Shown: piece after piece, positions 1-9,732 of the stretch
Position numbering within the stretch: the first letter of the stretch is position 1
Layout of the letters: every line of letters begins with the position of its first letter
Source of the DNA: Enoplolaimus lenunculus
Taxonomy: Eukaryota; Nematoda; Enoplea; Enoplida; Thoracostomopsidae
Assembly: GCA_030248215.1 (NCBI GenBank)
Contig: JASANG010004103.1
Location: 62,001-126,000 of the forward strand
DNA: 64,000 nucleotides
Direction: 5' to 3'
Program-made: the position numbers and the translations under genes
The notes under the pieces: generated by a model
The model's database searches: none
Told to the model about the DNA's origin: nothing
The model's input: only the letters and a program-made list of their open reading frames with translations

Positions 1-118
1 ATTTTAGTAAATTCACAGTATGGTTGTGTCAATTGAAAACTGGAAACTTAACTAGTTTAAACTGGACCTTGATCAATCGACAATGGGTAATAAAGTCAGA
101 ATACTTTTATGACCCGAC

Positions 119-172
119 CCCCTGAAAAATGTTTAGCACCCCTCACAGCAAGATGACCTGGCTATGGGCATG
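119..172 (+). mobile_element. hAT-type MITE family 1, 3' end fragment
   Basis: The segment carries the right half of family 1: a GAAAAATGTTTAGC run, then a GCAAGATGACCTGGCTATGGGC end that diverges slightly from the usual end. The left half is missing. Nothing coding is seen here. Confidence 0.6.
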
Positions 173-544
173 AATATGGGCCCATATAGCTCATACTACT
201 ACAGTGTTTCAGCGATTTTTAAATGTAATAACTGTCCAAGCTAAATGGACCGTAGCAAACGTAGGCAGTCAGCATAGTGCACAGGTTCGAGGAAACTAGA
301 CAAACTCTTAAAGGTCACAGCAGACTACCTAAACCCTATTCGGTATTTTTTCCCATAATACATTAATTTAATCCCACTAATAAACGCTTTCATTATAGGT
401 TTGTATGCAATATGAAGATATATCCCACGAAATTTTTGAAAAATCTGCAACAAAGGCACGTTTACAGACTGTAGAATAATCAGCGCACGTTAAAATATAC
501 CTAAATCGCTACGCTCACACGCGAAAAAATTATTATCCTCTGTC

Positions 545-705
545 CGGGCCCGTAGCCAAAGGGGGCGGCAGTGGGGTTCAGCGCCCCTGCAAAAATTTTG
601 GCCCCCCAAAAGAATTTCAACCTTGCTTGTAAGTCATTGAAAACCTTTAAATGCCCCTCCTGAAATTTTTTACCCCCCTAGCAAGGTGAGCTGGCTACGG
701 ACCTG
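545..705 (+). mobile_element. hAT-type MITE family 1, complete copy with perfect TSD
   Basis: This 161 bp copy begins CGGGCCCGTAGCCAA and ends GGCTACGGACCTG, an inverted pair. The perfect 8-bp direct repeat CCTCTGTC lies at 537-544 and 706-713. Eight-base TSDs and CAGG-type ends are typical of the hAT superfamily. There is no transposase frame, so it is non-autonomous and would need a source element elsewhere. The interior holds CAACCTTGCTTGTAAGTCAT and ATGCCCCTCCTGAAA, which recur in nearly all copies and define orientation. The superfamily assignment is inferred from ends and TSD, not from a protein. Confidence 0.9.
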
Positions 706-1336
706 CCTCTGTCGAAATGAAATGCTGGTTATGCTCCTGTTTCATTCAGGGGATTCGGTTGCTCACTGATAGCGTCAAACTACCACACGGATTGTAAACC
801 TATAAACTGCGGATCCGTTAGTCAAAAGCAGGCGTGATTTTGTAGTAATTACATTAATGGCGTCCAAGACTTTCCCAGGGTGGCGAAATTTTCCATTTTG
901 TCCGCCCATGCTTGTGCGCTTGGCTCATTTACGTGGGTCGTCAATTGGTCTATCTGAGTAACCGCTCGATTTGCAAAAAACATTAATATTAATACCTCAT
1001 TTAAGCCTTTCAGTCTCTGGTCGATAAAAATTACATAGCTAAATTAACATAATTACGTTACAACCAACATGTAACCGTATTTCTCTTCGAATTTGATTGG
1101 TTGCTGCAAACACTGAGTTCAAAATTTGCTAACTCAGACTGCCCTCGGTGGGTTTCCAGTGACGCCGTCACCCAAACACGTGTGTGACCTTTTCAGATTT
1201 TTAAATTAACTGCAGGCGTTGAAAACAAACCGATAGAGATGTATCGAACTAAGGTTTCCCAAAAAAGCCACAACAACGCTAAGATACAACTGTATACGTT
1301 TTTGTCAAGCTTCAAAAATTCGAATAAGCTCAAGCA

Positions 1337-1508
1337 GACCCGTAGCCAGCTCACCTTGCTAGGGGGAGCTAATTTTTTTCAGGAAGGGCATACAAGTGTT
1401 TTCGATATGAGTTACAAGCATAGTTGAAGATTTTCTAATCGAGCTGACATTCTTCCAGGGTAAGTTAAGCTATCCCCTGACCCCCCTCCCGTCTGGTTAT
1501 GGACCCGA
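1337..1508 (-). mobile_element. hAT-type MITE family 1, diverged copy
   Basis: Reverse orientation: it opens CAGACCCGTAGCCAGCTCAC, continues through the reverse of the TGCCCCTCCTGAAAA block, and ends near GGTTATGGACCCG. No clear TSD is seen. The short open frame over this stretch is a shadow of the repeat. Confidence 0.75.
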
Positions 1509-1570
1509 CCACTATAATAACTTTCGCTTTTGTACAATTTCAAACAAAAACACAAGGGTATAATCAATTA

Positions 1571-1790
1571 AGGGCGTAAGCAGAATTTTTTATTTCGGGA
1601 GGGCACAACTATTAGACCTTTTTGAACGACAGAGTAGCATATACATTGTCTGACCTCTAGGATCCACTAGGTTATTCTGAACCCTATAAAAATGTCTATT
1701 TTTATCGTCCCTCAACGAATACCGGGGGTATACCTCCTTACACCCTTGCATACGTCTCTGCAGTCGGTATGATTTGTGGCCACACGGAGA
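1571..1790 (+). repeat. interspersed repeat starting GGGCGTAAGCAG
   Basis: It starts with GGGCGTAAGCAGAATTTTTT and then TTTCGGGAGGG. Later blocks (GGTTATTCTGAA, then CCTATAAAAATGT) match a second copy near 25.9-26.1 kb, and the left end resembles the element at 15.76 kb. This is a non-coding, hAT-like repeat of uncertain boundaries. The minus-strand open frame here has no recognisable domain. Confidence 0.45.
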
Positions 1791-2034
1791 ACAGTTTAAT
1801 CTACGCGTGGGAATCTTCAAAAAATTTTGAAATTGTTTCTGTTTTCTTGCCGCCCCGCCCCTCGGTATATATAGCCCTCAAGGAGCGATCTGTATATTCC
1901 ATTGATCGAGATAATCCCTACTGAAAAATGGGTTTTTCAAAAACACCAAAGCTCAACAAACCGATTCTACAGGGCGATCGGAGCCTAAAATAGCACTGTA
2001 CTATTTTTCAACTAAAGCCTAGAGCAACTGTACC

Positions 2035-2150
2035 AGACACGTAGCCAGCTAACCATTCCAGGGCGACCGGGCAAAATAATTTTAGGAGGGGCTCGCGGAT
2101 AATTTCAAAGGGTTGAACCCTTTCTCGGGGGTCAAAATTTTGGTCCAATT
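2035..2150 (-). mobile_element. possible degenerate family 1 fragment
   Basis: The sequence CACGTAGCCAGCTAACC opens it, followed by a CCAGGGCGACC run, and it ends in GGGGGTCAAAATTTTGG, consistent with reversed family 1. The middle is too diverged to align with confidence. Confidence 0.35.
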
Positions 2151-2241
2151 GTCTGCATGGTACTATGAATTAACGTCTGTTTAGAGTATTATTTAAAGTG
2201 ATACCTGGATTGTTCACAACATATTTGCCTGTAATTATATT

Positions 2242-2356
2242 GGCTCATGCAAAGATCAACAGTGCAACGTTTTTCTGCGGGACTGCAATAGAGTAAGCTT
2301 AAGCTTTAGACTAATGTTTTTTGTTTAGGAATATGCTTATACTACTAACGTTGGCC
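2242..2356 (+). mobile_element. MITE family 2 (GGCC ends), short internally deleted copy
   Basis: It begins GGCTCATGCAAAGATCAAC, continues with the family block ACGTTTTTCTGCGGGACTGC and a TAAGCTTAAGC run, and ends GGAATATGCTTATACTACTA then ACGTTGGCC. Most of the TTAGGC-rich interior of other copies is absent. The flanks give no clear TSD. Confidence 0.7.
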
Positions 2357-2926
2357 AAATTATTTAAAGACTGAAATTCATTTTAAAATATAAAATTCGC
2401 CGACAAACTATCGATCCGTGACCATATCTAAACCGCTCACAGCGGCAGGTTGAAGAAAAAAATTGCTGAATACGCTTAAACTGCTAACCTCTAATTACAG
2501 AGCGTGCAAGCCCCGAACGCCGTATAAAAGCAATACAGACGCAAGAATAATTTTTAAAAATTACCCCAACAGCCTTGTTTTAAGTAGACTGCGAATATTT
2601 TAGTCTCAAAACCAATTCTATAACGATACTCATGGGAAAAATGGTCTTAAGAGTCGTATGGGTTGATTTAAACTGTAAATTATGGTGTAGCCACCAAACC
2701 GGTGTTGCCTTGCTGGCAATTTTAGCATTTTGAACTATTTTTCAAGGTGGAAAAAAATTTTAGCTTAAAAGATGCAAGTTGTCGATCCACAATGTTTCAG
2801 AGAGCTGGTTTAAGCGTTGCCATTAAATCCGGTAAAGTATTAATGATTTTGGTTTGTAAAAATGTGTAATGTAAATTAAAATGTGTTTTTACTACGTCAG
2901 TTAGCTTCAAAGCGTTCTAATAATGT

Positions 2927-3091
2927 AGCCGCCGTCAATCTAGGACGAATGCTGCAAATTTTTCAGGATGGGCATACAACGATTTTCGATGACTTACAAG
3001 CAAGGGTGAATATTTTTTCTTAGGAGGCTAAAATCGCTCCAAAGGGGGTCTGATGGTCTGACACCTCCGGCTCTCATGTGGCTACGGGCTC
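2927..3091 (-). mobile_element. hAT-type MITE family 1, diverged copy
   Basis: A reverse-oriented copy: ATTTTTCAGGATGGGCATAC and CGATGACTTACAAGCAAGG are the reversed hallmark blocks, and the right end is GTGGCTACGGGCTCG. The left terminus is degraded and no TSD is evident. Confidence 0.75.
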
Positions 3092-3397
3092 GTTGACAAG
3101 GTGTACTTGCCAACATTTGTCACGATAGAAAACTTTAAATTTGCAATTGCAAATTGCTAAAATATTCGATGCAAATTTCCGCAACGAAATCAATTGCACT
3201 GATTCTGTGTTGATATTTGTGCAATAAATACCCAAAATTACAACAATGTCTTGTGCAAGCTTAATGGTAAACAAGATTATAATACTTTTGTTCATATGCG
3301 TAAAAGAATGAAGTTACGTTCGAATTTAAGCCGAAGCGTTCTGTTGCAGTCGTTTGAAATATAAATGCCGACATTCAAGCTAATATCTGAGCAACAA

Positions 3398-3624
3398 GGA
3401 CTTATATTCTCAAATGCGTATAACAACTATTATCAGTTAATCACGACAGGTTTTCAAACTGGCGGACTGCAATTGCAAATCTCAAAAATTGTACAAAACT
3501 AGGGCAAATCAAACGCGAACAATGTGCTCAATTTTGAACCTCACCCCGTACGCTGGTTTGAAAGTTACACGACCTATCACCAACTGATGAAAAATTGTTA
3601 CAAACATTTGAGAATACAGACTTA
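3398..3624 (+). mobile_element. MITE family 4 (TATTCTCAAATG ends)
   Basis: The left end TATATTCTCAAATGCGTATA pairs with the right end AACATTTGAGAATACAGAC about 220 bp away. Internal CTATTATCAGTTAA and CTATCACCAACTGATGA blocks sit just inside each end and are also inverted. Three other copies share this arrangement. No coding capacity is seen, and the superfamily is not assigned because no TSD is clear. Confidence 0.85.
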
Positions 3625-3824
3625 GGTATTGTCGAATTTAGAAGTTTTGCATTTTAGATTTATGTCAAATTATTGAATCCTATTTTGTAAAAATAGTTCC
3701 TACCGGTGGGCTAATCTTCAAATCGACTGCAAACAGCATCCGCAACTTTAATCCACAAACTAGCAAATCAGTATCACGACTTTCTAGCAATGGATAGCAT
3801 CTTCTCGTACCGGTATAGGTCCCT

Positions 3825-4045
3825 GGGCCCGTATTCTCAAATGTGTATAGCACCTATCACCAGTTGATGATAGGTCGCGTAACTCTGGAACCAGCCAGTG
3901 GCTAGGATCGAAATGAAGCACATTGTTCGCGTTTAATTTGCCCTATTTTCTGTACCAATTTTGAGACTTGCAATTGTAGATGTTCAATTTGAAAACCTAT
4001 CGCTAACTGATGATAGGTGCTATACACATTTGAGAATAAGGGCCC
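3825..4045 (+). mobile_element. MITE family 4, best preserved copy
   Basis: This 221 bp copy begins GGGCCCGTATTCTCAAATGT and ends ACATTTGAGAATAAGGGCCC, an inverted repeat extended by CACCTATCACCAGTTGATGA versus AACTGATGATAGGTGCTATA. The near-identical arms make it the reference copy for the family. It lies about 200 bp from a second copy in the same orientation. The interior has a CAATTTTGAGACTTGCAATT stretch conserved with the 22.0 and 59.9 kb copies. Confidence 0.9.
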
Positions 4046-4074
4046 TAGAAACTGTACCTACTCGCTGCTGAAAC

Positions 4075-4209
4075 AAAACTTACATCGGAACCGCATCGTT
4101 ACCACTACTAGTCGAAGGCTGACATCCATAAGTATAGCACCCAGCATGGCAAACCGTTCTTAACCATCCACCAAATGTTACCGTAGTTGTTGGCGTTAAC
4201 ATTGCAATT
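4075..4209 (-). CDS. weak candidate coding exon ending at a GTAAGT donor
   Basis: On the minus strand a frame opens at an ATG near 4209, follows an in-frame stop, and runs about 40 codons to CCGAT|GTAAGT at about 4075. The predicted peptide has four cysteines, with threonine- and serine-rich stretches, but matches no family I recognise. There is no supporting acceptor, homology or neighbouring exon. Chance occurrence is quite possible, and it is listed only because of the strong donor. Confidence 0.15.
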
Positions 4210-4495
4210 TAAGCACCACAAAAATTACATAGCTAATAGCATATATTTTAATATCAATTTTTAGCGTTATATCACCATACTATCCACCGGGACGCTTTGT
4301 TAAATTAAGCTAAATTTTTTAAAAATAGTCTAGAAAACAACTGGTATAAAGCAAGACTTCAGATCAACTCAACTATTTTCGTATCCTTCCGCTAAGGCAT
4401 AGGTAAGCCTTTGCCTCAGCTTAACTTAAATTTTAGGGAACAAACTCTTGCACATTATCAGTTTGATAACAATGTTGAAATAAGTATATCTATAT

Positions 4496-4605
4496 TTTTA
4501 GAAAATTTTCAACCTTGCTTGTAAGTCATCAAAAACCCTTGTATGCCTCTCATGAAAAATGTTTAGCCCCCCTCTCCGCTACCAAGGTGAGTTGGGCTAT
4601 AGGTC
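4496..4605 (+). mobile_element. hAT-type MITE family 1, 3' two-thirds
   Basis: It contains TTTTCAACCTTGCTTGTAAG, the GTATGCCTCTCATGAAAAAT block and CAAGGTGAGTTGGGCTATAG. The left terminus is missing, so this is a 5'-truncated or heavily diverged copy. Confidence 0.75.
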
Positions 4606-5677
4606 TGAACAGCCTTGACAGTTTGACTTTTGAAACTTTTCATAATGTATAACTCAAAATATGCAATACAGATTGTTATATTTTTCAATTTTTACCCAAA
4701 AAGAATTAAATTTGAAATAAAAATGTTGAAAAAACAAGAGATTTTGAAAAACAGCAAAAATGAGAATTGTAAGGGTTAGTGTATGACTTTGTATTAAAAA
4801 ATAGTTTACCAAGCATCTGCTATTACGTAAATACAAAAGAAATGACAATGTCGACAAAATAATACTCTCTTAATATAGAATGTAATATTAAGACGGGAAG
4901 GTAAGTGAGTACTCTTGTAAGTAAGAAACCACGAACTTTGTTCTTTATCAAATAAGTTCACTCCTGGCAAACGATTCGTAATCAAATTTCAAATTCTTAA
5001 AAATAACTATTAGCCACAAAACTAGGAATTGTCTTAGTAACAAGAGGCACAAATTTTTCTCAAAATGGTAACGAAAATTTTTCAAACATCGAATTCTTTA
5101 AAACAATTTTCAGCCACTGGAGCAATCAATGGGTCCATACGAACGGCGGTCCGTCACTCCACCCCTCACCATCGCATAGTCCCGGCTCCACTCCACCCCT
5201 CCCCATCGCATAGTTCTGGTTCCGATTTGTTTATCAATAATTACTGATTTAAAATCTATGACGTAACTTTTAGTTGTTTAAATTCGCTTGATTAAGCGTT
5301 TAATCTATCAAAAATATAAGAGTATTTTATTATTTTTTGTTTAATTTTAATTTTGTATATTTTTTCGTCTTTGTTGTCATCGATAGGTCAAGCAGAAGTG
5401 AAAACACCACAGACTGGGTTAATTTTGAAAAATGATGGACGTGGCGTTTACCGATTGGCAGTTTAAACAAAATACAAATATAACATTTGTGAAACGCTGT
5501 CAACAACTGCTTCAGCATTTTTGAATCATTCGAGACCGCCCGGCCCCGCCGAACTGTTACTTGACAAGTTTCTCAGGTACACTTGCCACCCTCATTTAAG
5601 TTATGGCTTAGATTTTAACAGTCTAAATAGGAACCGGAACTTCAGATCGTTTGAATAGGCAGCTGGAAAATCAGGCA
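4606..5677. other. AT-rich stretch without a supportable gene
   Basis: Mostly AT-rich unique sequence with scattered short frames and no convincing splice structure. It contains one local duplication (5156-5222) described separately. Confidence 0.6.
5156..5222. repeat. tandem duplication, ~34 bp x 2
   Basis: Two adjacent copies of a C-rich unit (CCACTCCACCCCT, then CATCGCATAGT) differ at a few bases. The short plus-strand frame across it is explained by the repeat composition. Confidence 0.75.
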
Positions 5678-5685
5678 TACAGGAG

Positions 5686-5850
5686 CGGGCCGTAGCCAAG
5701 GGTGGCCAGGGGTAGCTCAGCTCCCATGGACAACTTTTGGGCCCCCTAGAAAGTTTTCAACCTTGCTTGTAACTCATTGAAAATTCTTGAATGCCCCTCC
5801 TGAAAAATGTTTAGCCCCCCCGCTAGCCATGTGAGCTGGCTAGGGGCCTG
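5686..5850 (+). mobile_element. hAT-type MITE family 1, complete copy with perfect TSD
   Basis: This 165 bp copy begins CGGGCCGTAGCCAAGG and ends GGCTAGGGGCCTG. The perfect 8-bp TSD TACAGGAG lies at 5678-5685 and 5851-5858. Its interior carries all hallmark blocks in plus orientation, which makes it one of the best reference copies. Confidence 0.92.
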
Positions 5851-6401
5851 TACAGGAGTGGCCCAAACTAGCGGATTCGTTAACTATATGCCGACAAGTA
5901 TGTTGCCGACAAGCAAACAACACAATGTGCATTGCATATATTGCGTATTCACCAAGACAAGCACGTCTCACATGCTTACGAGTCTAGAAAAACGCTTACC
6001 AATGCCTAAGCCTAAGAGCTTTTGCCTAAGCCTTAACCTTAAATTTGAGGGAGAAATATTTGCAAAAGCCCTCATGGAACCCTCGAACCACAGCTCGATA
6101 CTTATAGCTTCAACTTAAGTATCATAACGTCTATTAAGAATATTTAAATTTTGGGAAAAATTAACTTAAATAATTTATATCAAAACTTTACAAACGTGAT
6201 GGTTTTACGATAATTGAACAAATTCGACTACGTAAATAACACAGAAACCCGATGGTTTAGAATAATTTCAAACTAGAACAACTGAACATTTCTACGCGAT
6301 ACATATATACCTTAGTAAACGAACCTATAAGTTTAACCAGTTATTCCTGAATGCTGGTCAGATGAACAATTATTTATAGGCACATAAAAACTGACCTCAA
6401 G

Positions 6402-6475
6402 AAAATATATAAATATATATGTATTTATATTTATATTTATATATATTTATATTTATATATTTATATGTGTGTAGG
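6402..6475. repeat. TATATT/TATA low-complexity microsatellite
   Basis: Imperfect TATATTTATA units follow one another over about 75 bp and end in TATATGTGTGT. Confidence 0.85.
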
Positions 6476-6920
6476 TATGTATATGGCTATAAAAATAGGC
6501 AAACGATTTAGAAAAGTTCTAGCGTAAATAATACTAAGTTAGAAAGTTAAGATTAACCTTTTTTAAGACTTGCAAAGAAACTTAATATCAGGGGATGTAG
6601 CAGATGAGTTCAAAGTAGACCACCGCCCAGAATACGCATCGTTAACGCAGATTATATTTTTAAAATTAATATTTCAGTGTTTTTTTCGATGCCGACCTTA
6701 ATTAATTTCGGAGTCCACCACTGCGTTTAGATGTACAAATGAAAACTTTAAGCTTTTTTAACTACGTACGTAAGATTAGTGATATATGATTGAAACGAGA
6801 AATTAGCTACAAGTTTTTAAATTTAATTCAAACAGAAATTCTAAAATCGATTTTAGTTAATCGGTAGTTAAATTTTAAAACATAGGTGCCCTTGTCGATA
6901 TTTGCATATATTGTTTAAGT

Positions 6921-7018
6921 ACATATATACATATATATATATATATAAATATATATATGTATATATATAAATATATATATGTATGTATGTATATATACAT
7001 TTATGTATACATTTATAT
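6921..7018. repeat. TATA/TATG microsatellite
   Basis: Imperfect alternating TA with TATG and TAAA interruptions, including a palindromic TATATATAAATATATATA core. Confidence 0.85.
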
Positions 7019-8835
7019 CTGTGCAATTATTTGATTTCTCAGAAACTGAGTGCTCAAATTAAAAAATGTAATTCGACTCGAAAGTTACAAGAAAAGCTTC
7101 GTAATGTTTTCCGAGCTTGTAACAACGAATTATTTTACCGAAAACTCGATTGTCGGTGCTAAGCCGCAAAACACCACCACTTGTATTTTTTTAAATCCGC
7201 CGGCTTAACCAATTCTCGAATTATGTTATAAGCCTGTAAGCAAACGCCTTATTGTATTTAAAATAATAGTTATTTTAAACTGGAAAACAGCTTAAAATTC
7301 GTTGTTGGGCAGTACCAGTCGCATAAAAGAAGCACAACACTCTGTCTGGTTGAACATCATCTCCAAACCTGTCCCATAAACAAAATCATACTTAAAATAT
7401 AATTAAACAACGCCTGCTATTTTATGTAATCCTAATAAATCCACTCCGAACCCGAAAACATCGCTTCATAATAAACCAAAAAATATTTAAATTCATTTCA
7501 AAGCCTTATTTTTCAATTTCAAATTCGATCCGGAAACATATTTTAGTTCAAAAGCTGGTTAACACCTGTGGTTCGTATGTCTAGTTTTACACCACCGTTT
7601 TGCCTGAAAACCTATTGCCCCGGCTGCGACCGAATGCGCATGCTTTATCCCACTTAATTACGCTTATATGCGGCACCGCTGAAACCTTATAAAAATACTC
7701 AAATCCAACGGCGGAACCAGAAATTACTGATATCCGGTTGCGTGGTATATGATAACAAAGCAAGCTGCCGAGCAAAGCGATCGAGAAGTCAAACGCTATT
7801 TTAGTACTAAATCATAACGCAAATTTTTAGTTTTGATTCGTGGGTGCTGGCTGCATCATCGCTGGACCCCCTTTGGATCCCAGTAGCAATTAAATTGTAG
7901 GCCACAACTGTAGGTGTTGGTTTATTACAGTATTAAAGTAATAGGCTTGACTATGAAATATCGCAATTGAATAGACCTATTCGATCAATTATAATTTAAA
8001 TATGAAGGTTTAACGTAACATTACATTTGGCCAGAGTAGGCTAAAAGGTTATAAACCGAGTAAATAATATTTTTTTGGCCAGCTACATTTTGCGTTAATA
8101 ACATTATTCTGGTGCCGGATACGTCGCAATTTCCCACTGGATATATTGTAAATACTTTTTTGCTACCTCTCGATAATTTAGCAACAATACATGCAACGCA
8201 ATATTACTGCATATTTTATGTAATGTTTTTCGGCGTTAAATGAATTATTTGTTAATAAGCAATAATTGCAGGCAATTGCCAAACGCTGTCGGTTTTGTAC
8301 TTTATTAAGCTGAATTAACGTTCAGTTTGAGCTGTAAAACCGCAAATAATTCGATCCGCATAATTATCATGCGGTTATATTTGAAAATTTATTGGTTAAT
8401 AAACAAAAATTAAGTTGACAAATTAGTCTTTAATATATTAAAGCAGTCCCGAGGCCAGGAATTTTGCCGGGTCCGGCGACCGAGGGGTAAGATTATTGCT
8501 TACTTAAAACCCACGTCATAAAAACGCTCGAAAACTACATATTCACAAGTATGGAACGCGAGATAAATCGCATGAAGTGTCAGCGTGACATACGATGCTG
8601 GTTTCGAAATCATACAGCTGATATTAAAATCACGGTTTGGATTAATTTTTTATAGACAACGATGGGATACGAGTGAAACAGTAAAAAAAATTCATAAATT
8701 GTCTACTATTTCGGCCCCGGGACAGCTGAAATATATGTATATGTATATATTAATAAAACTTTGTCTTGGAGCCAATATAAACAGCCAATGATGCAATATA
8801 ACAATTTACCTACTACTTTACGTCTGAGAACCAAA

Positions 8836-8981
8836 CAGGCCCGTAGCCAAGGGAAAACCAGGGGGTTTTTGAGCACCACGACTACAAAATTTTCAACGTT
8901 GCTTGTAAGTTATTAAAAATCCTTGTATGCCCGTCCTAAGAAGTTTTTACCCCCCAACAATGTGACCTGGCTACGGACTTG
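8836..8981 (+). mobile_element. hAT-type MITE family 1, complete copy, 7/8 TSD
   Basis: It begins CAGGCCCGTAGCCAAGGG and ends GGCTACGGACTTG. The flanks GAACCAAA (8828-8835) and GAACCGAA (8982-8989) match at 7 of 8 bases, so the TSD has mutated once. Internal hallmark blocks are intact. Confidence 0.9.
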
Positions 8982-8988
8982 GAACCGA

Positions 8989-9084
8989 AAAAAATCACAA
9001 TTCCTACCTTACAATGACGTATTATGCTAATTTACAAAAAAATCAAAATTCCTACCTTACAATGACGTATTATGCTAATTTACA
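8989..9084. repeat. tandem duplication, 48 bp x 2
   Basis: Two 48 bp units, each an A-run followed by ATTCCTACCTTACAATGACG and then TATTATGCTAATTTAC, differ at one base. The duplication starts directly at the TSD of the adjacent MITE, and the near identity suggests recent origin. Confidence 0.9.
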
Positions 9085-9404
9085 GCCAATCTCGCAACGC
9101 AACAAAGCCAATACAGTATCGAGTGTGCCTGCCACGAAAATCTGCTATGATTTAGACAGCGAAAAATAAACAAAGAAATCCGTCTAAAAATTAGCTCAAA
9201 TTTAAACGTAAATTTTCAATATTAATGTGTAATTTACTCGTTTAAAAATTTAATATTTTGAAAAATTTACCAACAACTGTGCTGTGACAACTACAACGCT
9301 TTAGTCGATGGAAGAGAGTTACATGGTACACACCATCTGTTGCGGTGTTCCCATGCGGATATTAAACAATCAGTCGTTGGTACGCCATGAATTAAAAACA
9401 AAAC

Positions 9405-9724
9405 GGCCTATGTATAGAACAGGGCCGGATCGTTTTCCGGAGAGGCTACAATAGAGTCAGTTTAAGCTTTTGACTAAGTTTTTGCTTAGGCTTAGACTTA
9501 GGCTTAGGCCTAGGAATAGGCTCATCCATACGCTTAGGCTTAGGCTTGGCTTAGGCTTAGGAATAGGCTCCTCCATACGTTTAGGCTTAGGCTTGGCTTA
9601 GGCTTAGGAATAGGCTCATCCATACGTTTAGGCTTATGCTTAGGAATAGGCTCATCTATACGCTTAGGTTTAGGCTTCAGAATATGCTTATACTACTGTT
9701 CCGGCCCTGTTCTATACATGGCTC
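9405..9724 (+). mobile_element. MITE family 2 with expanded TTAGGC-rich array and perfect TSD
   Basis: This 320 bp element starts GGCCTATGTATAGAACAGGG and ends CCCTGTTCTATACATGGCTC. The perfect 8-bp TSD AACAAAAC lies at 9397-9404 and 9725-9732, consistent with the hAT superfamily. Other copies are about 140-200 bp. The extra length is a tandem array of about 47 bp units (GGAATAGGCTCATCCATACG plus TTAGGC hexamers) over about 9485-9690, roughly 3.5 copies. No coding capacity is seen. Confidence 0.9.
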
Positions 9725-9732
9725 AACAAAAC

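Larger units (their letters stand above)
5859..8827. other. 3 kb AT-rich stretch without a supportable gene
   Basis: No long open frame, RNA gene or complete MITE was recognised. It holds two TA/TATG-type microsatellites at 6402-6475 and 6921-7018, with otherwise unique-looking AT-rich sequence. Short frames here lack splice context or recognisable motifs. Confidence 0.6.

Noticed and set aside
9485-9690. Interstitial telomere sequence
   Set aside because: The TTAGGC hexamers are embedded in a transposon with clean ends and TSD and are broken by longer 47-bp units. There is no sign of a chromosome-end remnant.
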